This document shows, piece by piece, positions 43,101 through 52,333 of a stretch of 64,000 bases of DNA. This DNA comes from Pseudomonas sp. MRSN 12121 (GTDB taxonomy: Bacteria > Pseudomonadota > Gammaproteobacteria > Pseudomonadales > Pseudomonadaceae), in contig NZ_CP010892.1 in the NCBI RefSeq assembly GCF_000931465.1, positions 1,674,001 through 1,738,000 of the forward strand, in the 5' to 3' direction. Below the pieces are notes generated by a model. It was given only the letters and a program-made list of their open reading frames with translations, ran no database searches and was not told the DNA's origin. Made by a program: the position numbers and the translations under genes. Position 1 is the first letter of the stretch. The number at the start of each line of letters is the position of its first letter.

Positions 43101-46100
43101 GCATCAATGTGGTAACGGGCGGGGTAGCCGCAGGCTTCCCCCAGTCAGCGACCACCGGCCTGGGCAACACCCTGACCATCACCGGCTATAACGCTTCGAC
43201 AGGTGTCGTTAGCTACAGCTACACCCTGTTGGATAACGAAGCCCACCCAACTGCCAATGGCGCCAACAGCCTCAGTGAGCACTTCACCGTCGTAGCGACC
43301 GACACCGATGGCAGTACAGCCAACGCTTCGCTGGATGTGAACGTGGTCGATGACCTGCCAACCGCCGTCAACGACAGCAATGGTACGGCTTCGGAAAGCC
43401 AGCTGACCCTGACCGGCAATGTGCTGACCAACGACGTGCAAGGCGCGGACCGCGTGCCCACGGGGCCGGTAACCGCCGGCACCTTTACGGGCACCTACGG
43501 CACTCTGGTCCTGGCGGCAGATGGCTCCTACACCTACACCCTCAATACCTCGGACGCCGACTTCAAGGCCCTGCACGGCAACGGTAACGGTACGGAAACC
43601 TTCGCCTACACCATCACCGATGCGGACGGAGACCCCAGCACCGCCAACCTGGTGCTGAGTATCCATAACAACGACGATCCGGTGGTGATTCAGGGCCTCA
43701 ACGTCGAGGGGGCAGAGCTCACTGTCTATGAAAAAAATCTCAGCGATGGCTCCAGCCCTGACGCCTCGGCCTTGACCCAAAGCGGCACCTTCACCGTCAC
43801 CGCCCTGGACGGCCTGCAAACCCTGACGGTGGGCGGCATCAATGTGGTAACGGGCGGTGTAGCCGCAGGCTTTCCGCAATCGGCGACTACCAGTCTGGGC
43901 AACACCCTGACCATCACCGGTTACAACGCCAGCACAGGCGTGGTCAGCTATAGCTACACCCTGTTGGATAACGAAGCCCACCCAACCGCCAATGGCGCCA
44001 ACAGCCTCAGCGAGCACTTCACCGTCGTAGCAACCGACACCGATGGCAGTACGGCCAACGCTTCGCTGGATGTGAACGTGATCGATGATCTGCCCACCGC
44101 CGTCAATGACAGTAATGGCACCGCTTCGGAAAGCCAACTGACCCTGACCGGCAATGTGCTGACCAACGACATACAAGGTGCGGACCGCGTTCCCACTGGC
44201 CCGGTAACCGCCGGCACCTTTACCGGAACCTACGGCACCCTGGTCCTGGCGGCGGATGGTTCCTACACCTACACCCTCAACACCGCGGACGCCGACTTCA
44301 AGGCCCTGCACGGCAATGGCAACGGCACGGAAACCTTCGCCTACACCATCACCGATGCCGATGGTGACCCCAGCACTGCCAACCTGGTGCTGAATATCCA
44401 TAACAATGACGATCCGGTGGTGATTCAAGGCCTCAACGTCGAGGGAGCAGAGCTCACCGTCTACGAAAAAAACCTCAGCGATGGCTCCAGCCCTAATGCC
44501 TCAGCGTTGACCCAAAGCGGCACCTTCACCGTCACCGCCTTGGACGGCCTGCAAACCCTGACGGTGGGCGGCATCAGTGTGGTGACGGGCGGCGTGGCCG
44601 CGGGCTTCCCGCAATCGGCGACTACCAGTCTGGGCAACACCTTGACCATCACCGGTTACAACGCCAGCACCGGCGTGGTCAGCTACAGCTACACCTTGCT
44701 CGACAATGAGGCCCACCCAACCGCGAATGGCGCCAATAGCCTCAGCGAACACTTCAGCGTCGTGGCGACCGACACCGATGGCAGTACGGCCAACGCTTCG
44801 CTGGATGTGAACGTGATCGATGATCTGCCAACTGCGGTCAACGACAGCAACGGCACCGCTTCGGAAAGCCAGCTGACCCTGACCGGCAATGTGCTGACCA
44901 ACGACGTACAAGGTGCGGACCGCGTTCCCACTGGCCCGGTAACCGCCGGCACCTTTACCGGAACCTACGGCACCCTGGTCTTGGCGGCGGATGGTTCCTA
45001 CACCTACACCCTCAACACCGCGGACGCCGACTTCAAGGCCCTGCACGGCAACGGCAACGGCACGGAAACCTTCGCCTACACCATCACCGATGCCGACGGT
45101 GATCCCAGCACCGCCAACCTGGTGCTGAGCATCCACAATAACGACGACCCCGTCATCCTCACTGGCCTGGACGTCAATGGCGGCGAACTGACGGTCTACG
45201 AAAAAAACCTCAGCGATGGCTCCAGCCCCAATGCAGGAGCACTGACCCAAAGCGGCACCTTCACCGTCACTGCCCTGGACGGCCTGCAAACCCTGACAGT
45301 GGGTGGCATCAATGTGGTAACAGGCGGTGTGGCCGCCGGCTTCCCACAGTCAGCGACCACTGGCTTGGGCAATACCCTGACCATTACCGGCTATAACGCT
45401 TCGACAGGTGTCGTCAGCTACAGCTACACCCTGTTGGATAACGAAGCCCACCCAACCGCCAATGGCGCTAACAGCCTCAGCGAGCACTTCAGCGTCGTGG
45501 CGACCGATACCGACGGCAGTACGGCCAACGCTTCGCTGGATGTGAACGTGGTGGACGACCTGCCAACCGCCGTCAACGACAGCAACGGCACCGCTTCGGA
45601 AAGCCAGCTGACCCTGACCGGCAATGTGCTGACCAACGACGTGCAAGGCGCCGACCGCGTGCCCACGGGGCCGGTAACCGCCGGCACCTTTACGGGCACC
45701 TACGGCACCCTGGTTCTCGCGGCGGATGGTTCCTACACCTACACCCTCAACACCGCGGATGCCGACTTCAAGGCCCTGCACGGCAACGGTAACGGCACTG
45801 AAACCTTCGCCTACACCATCACCGACGCCGATGGTGACCCCAGCACGGCCAACCTGGTGCTGAATATCCATAACAACGACGACCCCGTGATCCTCACCGG
45901 CCTGGACGTCAATGGCGGCGAACTGACGGTCTACGAGAAAAACCTGTCGGATGGCAGCAGCCCCAATGCAGGAGCGCTGACCCAAAGCGGCACCTTCACC
46001 GTCACCGCCCTCGATGGCCTGCAAACCCTGACAGTGGGCGGTATCAATGTAGTAACAGGCGGTGTAGCCGCAGGCTTCCCGCAATCGGCGACGACCAGTC

Positions 46101-49100
46101 TGGGCAACACCCTGACCATCACCGGTTACAACGCCAGCACCGGCGTGGTCAGCTACAGCTACACCCTGCTCGACAATGAAAACCATCCGACCGCCCTGGG
46201 CGCCAACAGCATCGCCGAGCATTTCAATGTGGTGGCCACCGATACCGATGGCAGCAGCGCCACCGCGGTACTGGATGTGAATATCGTCGACGACCTGCCG
46301 ACCGCCGCGCCGGACGTGGCCTCGGGAGTCGAGGGCGCGACGATCAACGTCAGCGTGCTGGGCAACGACGTGATCGGCGCCGATGGCGCGACGGCCGGCG
46401 GTGCGGTCGTCGGCGTGCGGGCCGGCGGCAATACGGCGACCCCGGCGATCGGCGGGCTGGGCGCGGTGATCAGCGGCACCTACGGCACCCTGACCCTGGA
46501 TGCGGCCGGCAACGCCGTGTACCACAGCAACCCGAACAGCATCAGCCCGCCGGGGGCCACCGATGTGTTCACCTACACCATCCGCGATGGCGATGGCGAC
46601 GAAAGCACCACCACCCTGACCATCAATGTCACCGACAGCGGCCTCAAGGCCGTACTCGACCAGGATGTCACGGTCTACGAGAAGGCCCTCGACCTGACCC
46701 AGGACGGTCAGGACCTGGCGCCCGGCACGGTGATCGGCAGCGATCCGGGCAACACCGGCGAAACCGCCGCGGGCACCCTGGTCGGTTCGGTCACCGGCGG
46801 CAGCGGGGCGATCACCTATACCCTGGTCGGCAGTGCCACCGGTACTTACGGACAGATCCTGCTCAACCCCGACGGCACCTACCGATACACCCTGACTTCG
46901 GCGCCGAAAACCCTGCCCAATGCCAACGACGGCCCTAATGTACTCAGTGAAAGTTTCACCTACAGGGCCACCGACGCGCTGGGCAATACCACCACCAGCA
47001 CCATCCAGGTCAATATCGTCGACGACATGCCCAAGGCCGTGGCCAGCGAACGTTCGGTCACTGCGGTGGAGGTGGACTCCAACCTGCTGCTGGTCATCGA
47101 TGTGTCGGGCAGCATGGCCGACCCGTCCGGGGTCGGCAGCCTGTCGCGGCTGGACCTCGCCAAACAGGCCATCAGTGCCTTGCTGGACAAGTACGATGCC
47201 CTGGGCGACATCAAGGTGCAGATCGTCACCTTCAGCAGCTCGGCCACGGACAGGACGCCGGTCTGGGTCGATATCGCCACCGCCAAGACCATCATCGCCG
47301 GGCTCAGCGCCGGTGGCGGCACCAACTACGACGCGGCCGTGGCGACCATGCAAAGCGCCTTCGTCACCTCGGGCAAGCTGACGGGCGCGCAGAACGTCGG
47401 TTACTTCTTCTCCGACGGTAAACCCAACACCGGCCTGGAAATCGGCCCGGCGGACGAGGCGGCGCTGAAGTCCTTCCTCGATGCCAACAACATCCGCAAC
47501 TACGCGATTGGCCTGGGCGGTGGGGTCAGCAATGCCAACCTCGACCCGGTGGCGTATGACGGCATCAGCCATACCGACACCAATGCGGTGGTGGTGACCG
47601 ATCTGAACCAGCTCGACTCGGTGCTTTCGGGCACTGTCCAGGGCGCGCCGGTCACCGGCAACCTGCTGGGCGAGGGCGGCTCGTTCGGCGCCGATGGCGG
47701 CTTCATCAAGTCCATCGTGGTGGACGGCACCACCTACACCTACGACCCCAAAGCCAATGGCAACCAGGGCGGGCTGACCTTCAGCGGTGGGGCCAACCAC
47801 GGCACCTTCAACACCGTGGACAACAGCGTCAGCATCGCCACCAACAACAGCGGCACCCTGGTGATCAACCTCGATACCGGCGACTTCAGCTACACCTCGC
47901 AGAAAACCACGGCCGTGGTGATCACCGAAAACATCGGTTTCACGGTCAGCGACAACGACGGCGACCTGGCCAGCTCGACCCTGGTGATCAAGGTCAATCC
48001 GAACTCGCCGCCCGTGGCGATGGATGACCATGTCATCACCAACGTGCTGTCGAGCACCGTGGTGGTGCCCGGCGAGCTGCTGCTGGCCAACGACACCGAT
48101 GCCAACGGTAACGCCCTGAACGCCACGCCGACCTCCTTCAATACCGGCTGGGTAGCCAAGGGCGCGGACTTCACGGCGGCGAGCCAGCAGACCATCGCCT
48201 TCGCGGGGACCAATAACAACGCCGCCAACCAGGCCATCACCCTCGCGCGGTCGTCGTTCACGGCCAATACCGCGGCCATGACGGCGATGCTGGTGGTCAG
48301 CGGTTTCCTGGGGGCGGTCAGCAATGGCAATGCCAACGACGAAGACCGCATCACCGTCAACCTGAAACAGGGCGAGACCCTCAACCTGGACCACAACCTG
48401 GCGGCGGGCCACATCACCATGGAGTATTCGTTCAACGGCGGGGCCTTCACCCCGATTGCCGATGGCGGAACCTTCACTGCGGCGGCCGATGGCAGCTATC
48501 AGATCCACCTGGTGAACGTCGCCGATACCCCCGGTGGCAGCACGGCGGCGGAAAACTACCAGTTGACCATGACCATCAATTATTCCGGTGCGAGCAATTT
48601 CACCCCGGACTACCACGGCACCTACACCGCCAACGACGATCACGGCGGCAGCAGTACCGCCAACGTCAGCATCAGCTACCAGGATGGCCACACCCTCACC
48701 GGTACCGCCGGCGACGACATCCTGATGGCCGGCACGGGCGACAACATCCTCAATGGTGGCGATGGCAATGACGTGCTGACCGCCGGCAGCGGCAACAACA
48801 CCCTACATGGCGGCAATGGCAATGACCTGCTGTTCGGTGGCCCCGGCAACGACCTGCTCGATGGCGGGGCGGGCAACGACACCGCCAGCTACGCCCATGC
48901 CACGGCCGGCGTGACCGTCAACCTGAGTCTGCTGGTGGCGCAGAACACCGTTGGCGCAGGCACCGATACCCTGACCGGCATCGAGAACCTGGTGGGCTCG
49001 AACTTCAACGACACCCTGACCGGCGACGGCAACAACAACCTGCTCAGCGGCGGGCTGGGCAACGACGTGCTCAATGGCGGCGGCGGAGACGATGTGCTGA

Positions 49101-49504
49101 TCGGCGGCCCGGGTAACAACACCCTGACCGGTGGCCCGGGCGCGGACACCTTCCAGTGGCTCGGTGGCAACAGCGGGCACGACGTGGTCACCGACTTTAC
49201 CCCGGGCACCGACAAGCTCGACCTGTCCCAGCTGTTGCAGGGCGAGAACGGCACGGCGGCCTCGCTGGACGACTACCTGCACTTCAAGGTCACCGGTTCT
49301 GGCGCCTCGCTGGTCACGACCATCGATGTCAGTGCCATGGCGGGCGCCATCCCGAACCAGAGCATCGACCTGGCCGGGGTCAACCTGGCGAGCCACTACG
49401 GGGTGACACCGGGGGCCGGCGGGGTGATCGCGGCGGGCGCAGATACCGCGACCATCATCAACGGCATGCTCAACGACCATTCGTTGAAGGTCGACACCGT
49501 CTGA
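40178..49504 (+). CDS. lapA: giant biofilm adhesin LapA (RTX, type I secreted)
   Basis: 3108 aa. Residues 1-118 are the retention module (MARLIGVVSKVMGQVVAVAA..) ending in the LapG cleavage site Thr115-Ala-Ala-Gly118. After a linker come eight repeats of 245-246 residues (about 183-2144) of VCBS/cadherin-like type. Two related domains follow, then a von Willebrand A domain whose DVSGS MIDAS is at Asp2308-Ser2312. A second linker domain and glycine/aspartate-rich RTX calcium repeats follow (about 2838-2990), and a C-terminal secretion signal. ATG at 40178 has GGAGGG 7 bases upstream; GTG at 40172 is too close. It anchors cells to surfaces. Divergent lapEBC export it; lapG-lapD control its release. 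Confidence 0.95.
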   Translation: MARLIGVVSKVMGQVVAVAADGSRRALVEGDRLFVGDQLVTGAEGAVAVHLQNGQELTLGRDSSLALTPQLLAHQAPHVQAPEVVTPSEAQLTDVEQLQKAIVAGADPTQTGEATAAGPAATGGTAGALGGGHSFVLLEEVGGRVEPVIGFPTAGFNGIPEFVPERIAAVPPTEEPAVVPPPPNNPVVLSGLSVEGGELTLNEANLPLGSASNPAALVQSGTFSVSAPDGLSSLNVGGIAVVSGGVAAGFPQSITTGLGNTLTITGYNASTGVVSYSYTLVGNELHAAADGNNSLSEHFSVVASDSNGDSASNSLDVTITDDVPRAFNDGNAGTASESQLTLNGNVLSNDVQGADRVSTGPVTAGTFAGTYGTLVLATDGTYTYTVHPGDPAFLALKGGGNGTETFTYTLTDADGDTSTANLVLQVHNNDDPVVIQGLNLEGGEATVYEKNLADGSSPDASALTQSGSFTVTALDGLQSLTVGGINVMTGGAAAGFPQSITTGLGNTLTITGYDAGTGVVSYSYTLSDNESHPAGNGNNTLGESFTVLATDVDGSSTSGSLDFTVVDDVPTAANDSNAGVASESQLTLSGNVLSNDVQGADRISSGPVTAGTFSGTYGTLVLAADGTYTYTVHPGDPAFLALKGGGNGTETFTYTLNDADGDTTTANLVLQVHNNDDPVVIRGLNVEGAELTVYEMNLSDGSSPDAGALTQSGTFTVTALDGVQTLTVGGINVVTGGVAAGFPQSVTTSLGNTLTITAYNASTGVVSYSYTLLDNEAHPTANGANSLSEHFSVVVTDVDGSTANASLDVNVVDDLPTAVNDSNGTASESQLTLTGNVLTNDVQGADRVPTGPVTAGTFTGTYGTLVLAADGSYTYTLNTADADFKALHGNGNGTETFAYTITDADGDPSTANLVLSIHNNDDPVILTGLDVNGGELTVYEKNLSDGSSPNAGALTQSGTFTVTALDGLQTLTVGGINVVTGGVAAGFPQSATTGLGNTLTITGYNASTGVVSYSYTLLDNEAHPTANGANSLSEHFTVVATDTDGSTANASLDVNVVDDLPTAVNDSNGTASESQLTLTGNVLTNDVQGADRVPTGPVTAGTFTGTYGTLVLAADGSYTYTLNTSDADFKALHGNGNGTETFAYTITDADGDPSTANLVLSIHNNDDPVVIQGLNVEGAELTVYEKNLSDGSSPDASALTQSGTFTVTALDGLQTLTVGGINVVTGGVAAGFPQSATTSLGNTLTITGYNASTGVVSYSYTLLDNEAHPTANGANSLSEHFTVVATDTDGSTANASLDVNVIDDLPTAVNDSNGTASESQLTLTGNVLTNDIQGADRVPTGPVTAGTFTGTYGTLVLAADGSYTYTLNTADADFKALHGNGNGTETFAYTITDADGDPSTANLVLNIHNNDDPVVIQGLNVEGAELTVYEKNLSDGSSPNASALTQSGTFTVTALDGLQTLTVGGISVVTGGVAAGFPQSATTSLGNTLTITGYNASTGVVSYSYTLLDNEAHPTANGANSLSEHFSVVATDTDGSTANASLDVNVIDDLPTAVNDSNGTASESQLTLTGNVLTNDVQGADRVPTGPVTAGTFTGTYGTLVLAADGSYTYTLNTADADFKALHGNGNGTETFAYTITDADGDPSTANLVLSIHNNDDPVILTGLDVNGGELTVYEKNLSDGSSPNAGALTQSGTFTVTALDGLQTLTVGGINVVTGGVAAGFPQSATTGLGNTLTITGYNASTGVVSYSYTLLDNEAHPTANGANSLSEHFSVVATDTDGSTANASLDVNVVDDLPTAVNDSNGTASESQLTLTGNVLTNDVQGADRVPTGPVTAGTFTGTYGTLVLAADGSYTYTLNTADADFKALHGNGNGTETFAYTITDADGDPSTANLVLNIHNNDDPVILTGLDVNGGELTVYEKNLSDGSSPNAGALTQSGTFTVTALDGLQTLTVGGINVVTGGVAAGFPQSATTSLGNTLTITGYNASTGVVSYSYTLLDNENHPTALGANSIAEHFNVVATDTDGSSATAVLDVNIVDDLPTAAPDVASGVEGATINVSVLGNDVIGADGATAGGAVVGVRAGGNTATPAIGGLGAVISGTYGTLTLDAAGNAVYHSNPNSISPPGATDVFTYTIRDGDGDESTTTLTINVTDSGLKAVLDQDVTVYEKALDLTQDGQDLAPGTVIGSDPGNTGETAAGTLVGSVTGGSGAITYTLVGSATGTYGQILLNPDGTYRYTLTSAPKTLPNANDGPNVLSESFTYRATDALGNTTTSTIQVNIVDDMPKAVASERSVTAVEVDSNLLLVIDVSGSMADPSGVGSLSRLDLAKQAISALLDKYDALGDIKVQIVTFSSSATDRTPVWVDIATAKTIIAGLSAGGGTNYDAAVATMQSAFVTSGKLTGAQNVGYFFSDGKPNTGLEIGPADEAALKSFLDANNIRNYAIGLGGGVSNANLDPVAYDGISHTDTNAVVVTDLNQLDSVLSGTVQGAPVTGNLLGEGGSFGADGGFIKSIVVDGTTYTYDPKANGNQGGLTFSGGANHGTFNTVDNSVSIATNNSGTLVINLDTGDFSYTSQKTTAVVITENIGFTVSDNDGDLASSTLVIKVNPNSPPVAMDDHVITNVLSSTVVVPGELLLANDTDANGNALNATPTSFNTGWVAKGADFTAASQQTIAFAGTNNNAANQAITLARSSFTANTAAMTAMLVVSGFLGAVSNGNANDEDRITVNLKQGETLNLDHNLAAGHITMEYSFNGGAFTPIADGGTFTAAADGSYQIHLVNVADTPGGSTAAENYQLTMTINYSGASNFTPDYHGTYTANDDHGGSSTANVSISYQDGHTLTGTAGDDILMAGTGDNILNGGDGNDVLTAGSGNNTLHGGNGNDLLFGGPGNDLLDGGAGNDTASYAHATAGVTVNLSLLVAQNTVGAGTDTLTGIENLVGSNFNDTLTGDGNNNLLSGGLGNDVLNGGGGDDVLIGGPGNNTLTGGPGADTFQWLGGNSGHDVVTDFTPGTDKLDLSQLLQGENGTAASLDDYLHFKVTGSGASLVTTIDVSAMAGAIPNQSIDLAGVNLASHYGVTPGAGGVIAAGADTATIINGMLNDHSLKVDTV
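40724..46608 (+). repeat. eight tandem 735-738-base repeats inside lapA
   Basis: Units start near 40724, 41462, 42200, 42935, 43670, 44405, 45140 and 45875; the first two are 738 bases and the rest 735. Each begins NDDPV or a variant and contains SGTFTVTALDGLQTLTVGG, SYSYTLLDNEAHP and a VQGADRVPTGPVTAGTF block. Units 3-7 are nearly identical in protein and largely in DNA. The last unit diverges in its second half. Confidence 0.95.
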
Positions 49505-49514
49505 AGCACGGTAC

Positions 49515-49542
49515 GGCGCCGGCCTCGCTCGAGGCCGGCGCC
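49515..49542. terminator. hairpin between lapA and lapD
   Basis: A perfect 12-bp stem (GGCGCCGGCCTC / GAGGCCGGCGCC) with a GCTC loop lies between the two convergent genes. It has little T tract but very high stability, and can serve both strands. Confidence 0.75.
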
Positions 49543-49555
49543 TTGCGGTGGCTGG

Positions 49556-51496
49556 CTACATCGGTTGCGGCGGGCCGATCAACCGCCCCATGACCCCGAA
49601 CAGGCCCAGGGCCTTGAGCGTGTCCAGCTCGCCTCGGGTCTCCACCTGCTCGGCGATCAGCGGCAAATCGATGCTGTGGGTGGTGCGAAAGACCGCTTCG
49701 ATGAACAGCTGCTTGTCGCTTTGCCGATCGATGTCGCGGATATAGCTGCCATCGACCTTCAGGTAGGCCAGGCCCAGGTGCGCCAGGTTGCCGACCTGGC
49801 TGAAATGGCCGCCGAAGTGTTGCAGGCCGATGCGGTAGCCGCTGTCCCGCAGGCGTTGGGTCAACAACTGCAACTCGCTGGCCGAGGGCAGTTGGCGTTC
49901 GTCGATTTCCAGGGTCAACAGCGCGGCCATCTGGGGCAGGGCCTTGAGCTGGGCGAGGATATGCCGCACGGCGTCCGGGTCGCGCAGGGTGCTGCCGGAC
50001 AGGCTCAGGGCCAGGGGCCAGGGGTGTTCGAGCAGATAGTCCAGGGTGTGTTCGAGCATGGCCAGGTCGAAGCGCGCCGACCAGCCGAGGCGTTCGATCC
50101 ACGGCAGGAAATGCCCGGCGGCAATGGCTTCGCCCTGTGGGTCCAGCAACCGCGCCAGGACCTTGTGGTGCAGCACTTCGCTGGTATCGGCGCAGTGCAC
50201 CACCGGCTGGAAATACAGCTTCAATTTGCCGTGGTTCAGGGCATCGTCGATCCAGGCGCGCCAGTCGTGCTGCGGCTGGCTGGGGCCGGCGGCGAACGCC
50301 TGCAGCAGCGCCCAGGGACGTTCGGGGTGGTGCTGGGCCTGGGCCAGCGCCTGATCCAGGCGCAACCAGATCTCGGCCAGGCGCTCCCCTGGCCGGTAGG
50401 CGACTATGCCCAGGTGCGCCACAGGCGTGCAGTCGCTGGCGCCGGTCAGGCGCAGGTTCTCCAGGGTGGCGCTGATCTCCATGGCCAGGCGCTCGGCGCC
50501 GTGCGGGTCGAGGCCTGGCGTCAGCAGGCTGAATTCGCCGCCGCGGTTGCGCGCCGCCAGCCAATGGCGGCGTTCGGCCTGGGCGCTGATGCGCTTGAGC
50601 AGATCGCCGATACTGCTGATCAGCGCGTCGGTGCGCTGGCCGCCGAGACGCTGGTTCAGGCCGCCGAGGTCATTGACCCGCAGCATCAGCAGGAAACCAT
50701 CGCTGCTCTGCTCGCTGTGCAACAACTGATCGCCCAGCTGTTCGTCCAGCAAACGCCGGTTGGCCAGCCCGGTCAGGCTGTCCTGGTAGGACTCGGCCCG
50801 CAGCTTCTCGCTGCGCGCGGCTTCTTCGGCGAACAGCGCCTTGAGCTTTTCCACCATCTGGTTCATGGCCAGGACCACCCGCTTGAGTTCGGGGGTACGC
50901 GGCACGTTCGTCTGGCTGAGAAAGGTGCGCTGGCTGATCGCTGCGGCCTGCTTGACCATCGCGTCCAGCGGCCGCAGCTGGCGGCGCAATAGCCAACCGC
51001 CCAGCACCGCGCTGAGCAACCCGCAGGCCAGCAGCCAGACCAGGCCGCCCAGGCTGCTGGCCCAGAGCCGGGCCACGGCGAACTGCGGATTGCTCACCAC
51101 TTCGACCCGCGCCACCTGTTCCCAGCCGCGCATCACCAGCGCGTCGCCACCTTGCGGATGCAGGTTGACCAGGCTGACGAACCATGAGGGGACGTCCTCG
51201 ATAGTGGTGGCGCTCGAGCGCTCCAGCAGAACGCTTTCGTCTTCGAGGTTCACGATCCGGATGTTGGTGTAGTAGCCGCTGTCGAAGATCGAGGCCACCA
51301 GCAATTCCATCATGGCCGGGTCGTCGATCTGGCTGGTCAGGGACAGGCCCAGGGCCGTGGCCGCATCCTGGGCATGGGAGCGGAGCTGGCCGAGCATCTG
51401 CTCGCGGGAGCTTTCCAGGCTAACGAAAAAACTGCCGCTGAAGGCCACCAGCAGGAACAGGCAGATGGCGAGAAACAGTTGCTTGAGTAGCGACAT
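49556..51496 (-). CDS. lapD: c-di-GMP receptor LapD (degenerate GGDEF-EAL)
   Basis: A 646-aa inner membrane receptor. Membrane helix 1 (5-25), a periplasmic PAS-like output domain (26-150) and helix 2 (about 150-170) are followed by HAMP, a GGDEF domain reading RGGEF and an EAL domain reading KVL. Both are catalytically dead, as in known LapD. Trp125, in RGWEQ, matches the Trp125 reported to insert into LapG. c-di-GMP binding to the EAL domain opens the receptor so that the periplasmic domain captures LapG and spares LapA. It lies 18 bases after lapG in one operon and converges on lapA. Confidence 0.95.
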   Translation of the reverse strand: MSLLKQLFLAICLFLLVAFSGSFFVSLESSREQMLGQLRSHAQDAATALGLSLTSQIDDPAMMELLVASIFDSGYYTNIRIVNLEDESVLLERSSATTIEDVPSWFVSLVNLHPQGGDALVMRGWEQVARVEVVSNPQFAVARLWASSLGGLVWLLACGLLSAVLGGWLLRRQLRPLDAMVKQAAAISQRTFLSQTNVPRTPELKRVVLAMNQMVEKLKALFAEEAARSEKLRAESYQDSLTGLANRRLLDEQLGDQLLHSEQSSDGFLLMLRVNDLGGLNQRLGGQRTDALISSIGDLLKRISAQAERRHWLAARNRGGEFSLLTPGLDPHGAERLAMEISATLENLRLTGASDCTPVAHLGIVAYRPGERLAEIWLRLDQALAQAQHHPERPWALLQAFAAGPSQPQHDWRAWIDDALNHGKLKLYFQPVVHCADTSEVLHHKVLARLLDPQGEAIAAGHFLPWIERLGWSARFDLAMLEHTLDYLLEHPWPLALSLSGSTLRDPDAVRHILAQLKALPQMAALLTLEIDERQLPSASELQLLTQRLRDSGYRIGLQHFGGHFSQVGNLAHLGLAYLKVDGSYIRDIDRQSDKQLFIEAVFRTTHSIDLPLIAEQVETRGELDTLKALGLFGVMGRLIGPPQPM

Positions 51497-51514
51497 GCGA
51501 CACTCCCGGTCGGA

Positions 51515-52222
51515 TCAGCCATTGCCCACGGTGAATCCTTCGGCCCGCATCTTTTTCAACACGTCCTGCCAGCGCGAGAGTTGTTTCGGGTCGATGCTGT
51601 GCCGGTTGCCGGTCGCCCCCGGCAGATAGAGCCCTTCGGCATTGAAGGCGTAGACCGGGTTCGGGTCCTGGCGTTGGGCGGCGGAGCGAATCTGGTTGCT
51701 GAGATTGTCCAGGATCAGCGGAGCGGCAGCGGGGCTGGGGTAATAGGCCAGGACCATGTGCGGCTGGTTGCCGCGCCTGGCCTTGACGTAGGTAAGGCGC
51801 AGCTTCTCGCTGGAAATCCCCAGGCTGCGCAGGCTGAAATACTTGGCCAGCGCGTAGTCCTCGCAATCTCCGGCGCCCTTGAGCAGGGCCTCGATCGGCG
51901 TGGCCCAATAGTCGGCTTGCTGCCAGGTGCTCAGGTCGTCCTCGAACACCAGTTGCCGGTTGAAGAAACCATTGATGGCATTCAACTGCTCGTACTCCGG
52001 TCGTCCCGCGGCGTCCCGCAGCAATTGGTTCCAGGCATCGAGACGCCCGCGGGCCGCTCCCGGGATCCGATGGTGCTGCTCGAAGGCATTCAGGGCGGAG
52101 ACGAATTCCCAGTTGGCCCGGACGTTGCCCGGGTCGGTCCATAAACAGACCAGCAATAACGACCAGCCGGCCAGCCGAAGCCGGAGCAGGGTCCAGTCGG
52201 AGGGGGGCGAACTGGAGGACAT
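51515..52222 (-). CDS. lapG: periplasmic LapA protease LapG
   Basis: A 235-aa calcium-dependent cysteine protease of the bacterial transglutaminase-like group. The N-terminus has a signal-like hydrophobic segment (about 18-30). The catalytic triad is Cys120 in GDCEDYALAKY, His155 in PHMVLAYY and Asp172 in ILDNL; Asp119 and Glu121 correspond to calcium ligands. It cleaves LapA at the TAAG site, releasing the adhesin and dispersing the biofilm when LapD is not bound to c-di-GMP. The ribosome site before ATG 52222 is weak. First gene of lapG-lapD. Confidence 0.94.
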   Translation of the reverse strand: MSSSSPPSDWTLLRLRLAGWSLLLVCLWTDPGNVRANWEFVSALNAFEQHHRIPGAARGRLDAWNQLLRDAAGRPEYEQLNAINGFFNRQLVFEDDLSTWQQADYWATPIEALLKGAGDCEDYALAKYFSLRSLGISSEKLRLTYVKARRGNQPHMVLAYYPSPAAAPLILDNLSNQIRSAAQRQDPNPVYAFNAEGLYLPGATGNRHSIDPKQLSRWQDVLKKMRAEGFTVGNG

Positions 52223-52333
52223 GGCGGGCTGCTCGAATGCCGGTTCCTGAAGTCTAGGCGGTATTTTTTCCGCGCATGGGCAACTGGTCGGCTCGCCGGG
52301 GGAGGGCGCGGTCGAGGCCGGGCGCTTAGGGAT

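Noticed and set aside
42200..45875. Tandem repeats as a CRISPR array or satellite
   Set aside because: Units are 735 bases, in frame, and code for repeated adhesin domains; there are no short direct repeats with unique spacers.
45350..48691. 1113-codon open frame antisense to lapA
   Set aside because: Its composition (runs of V, G, D, Q, H) is that of the complementary strand of a biased, repetitive gene; internal repeats copy those of lapA; no ribosome site or family match. The same applies to the antisense frames at 40187-42196 and 43145-44428.
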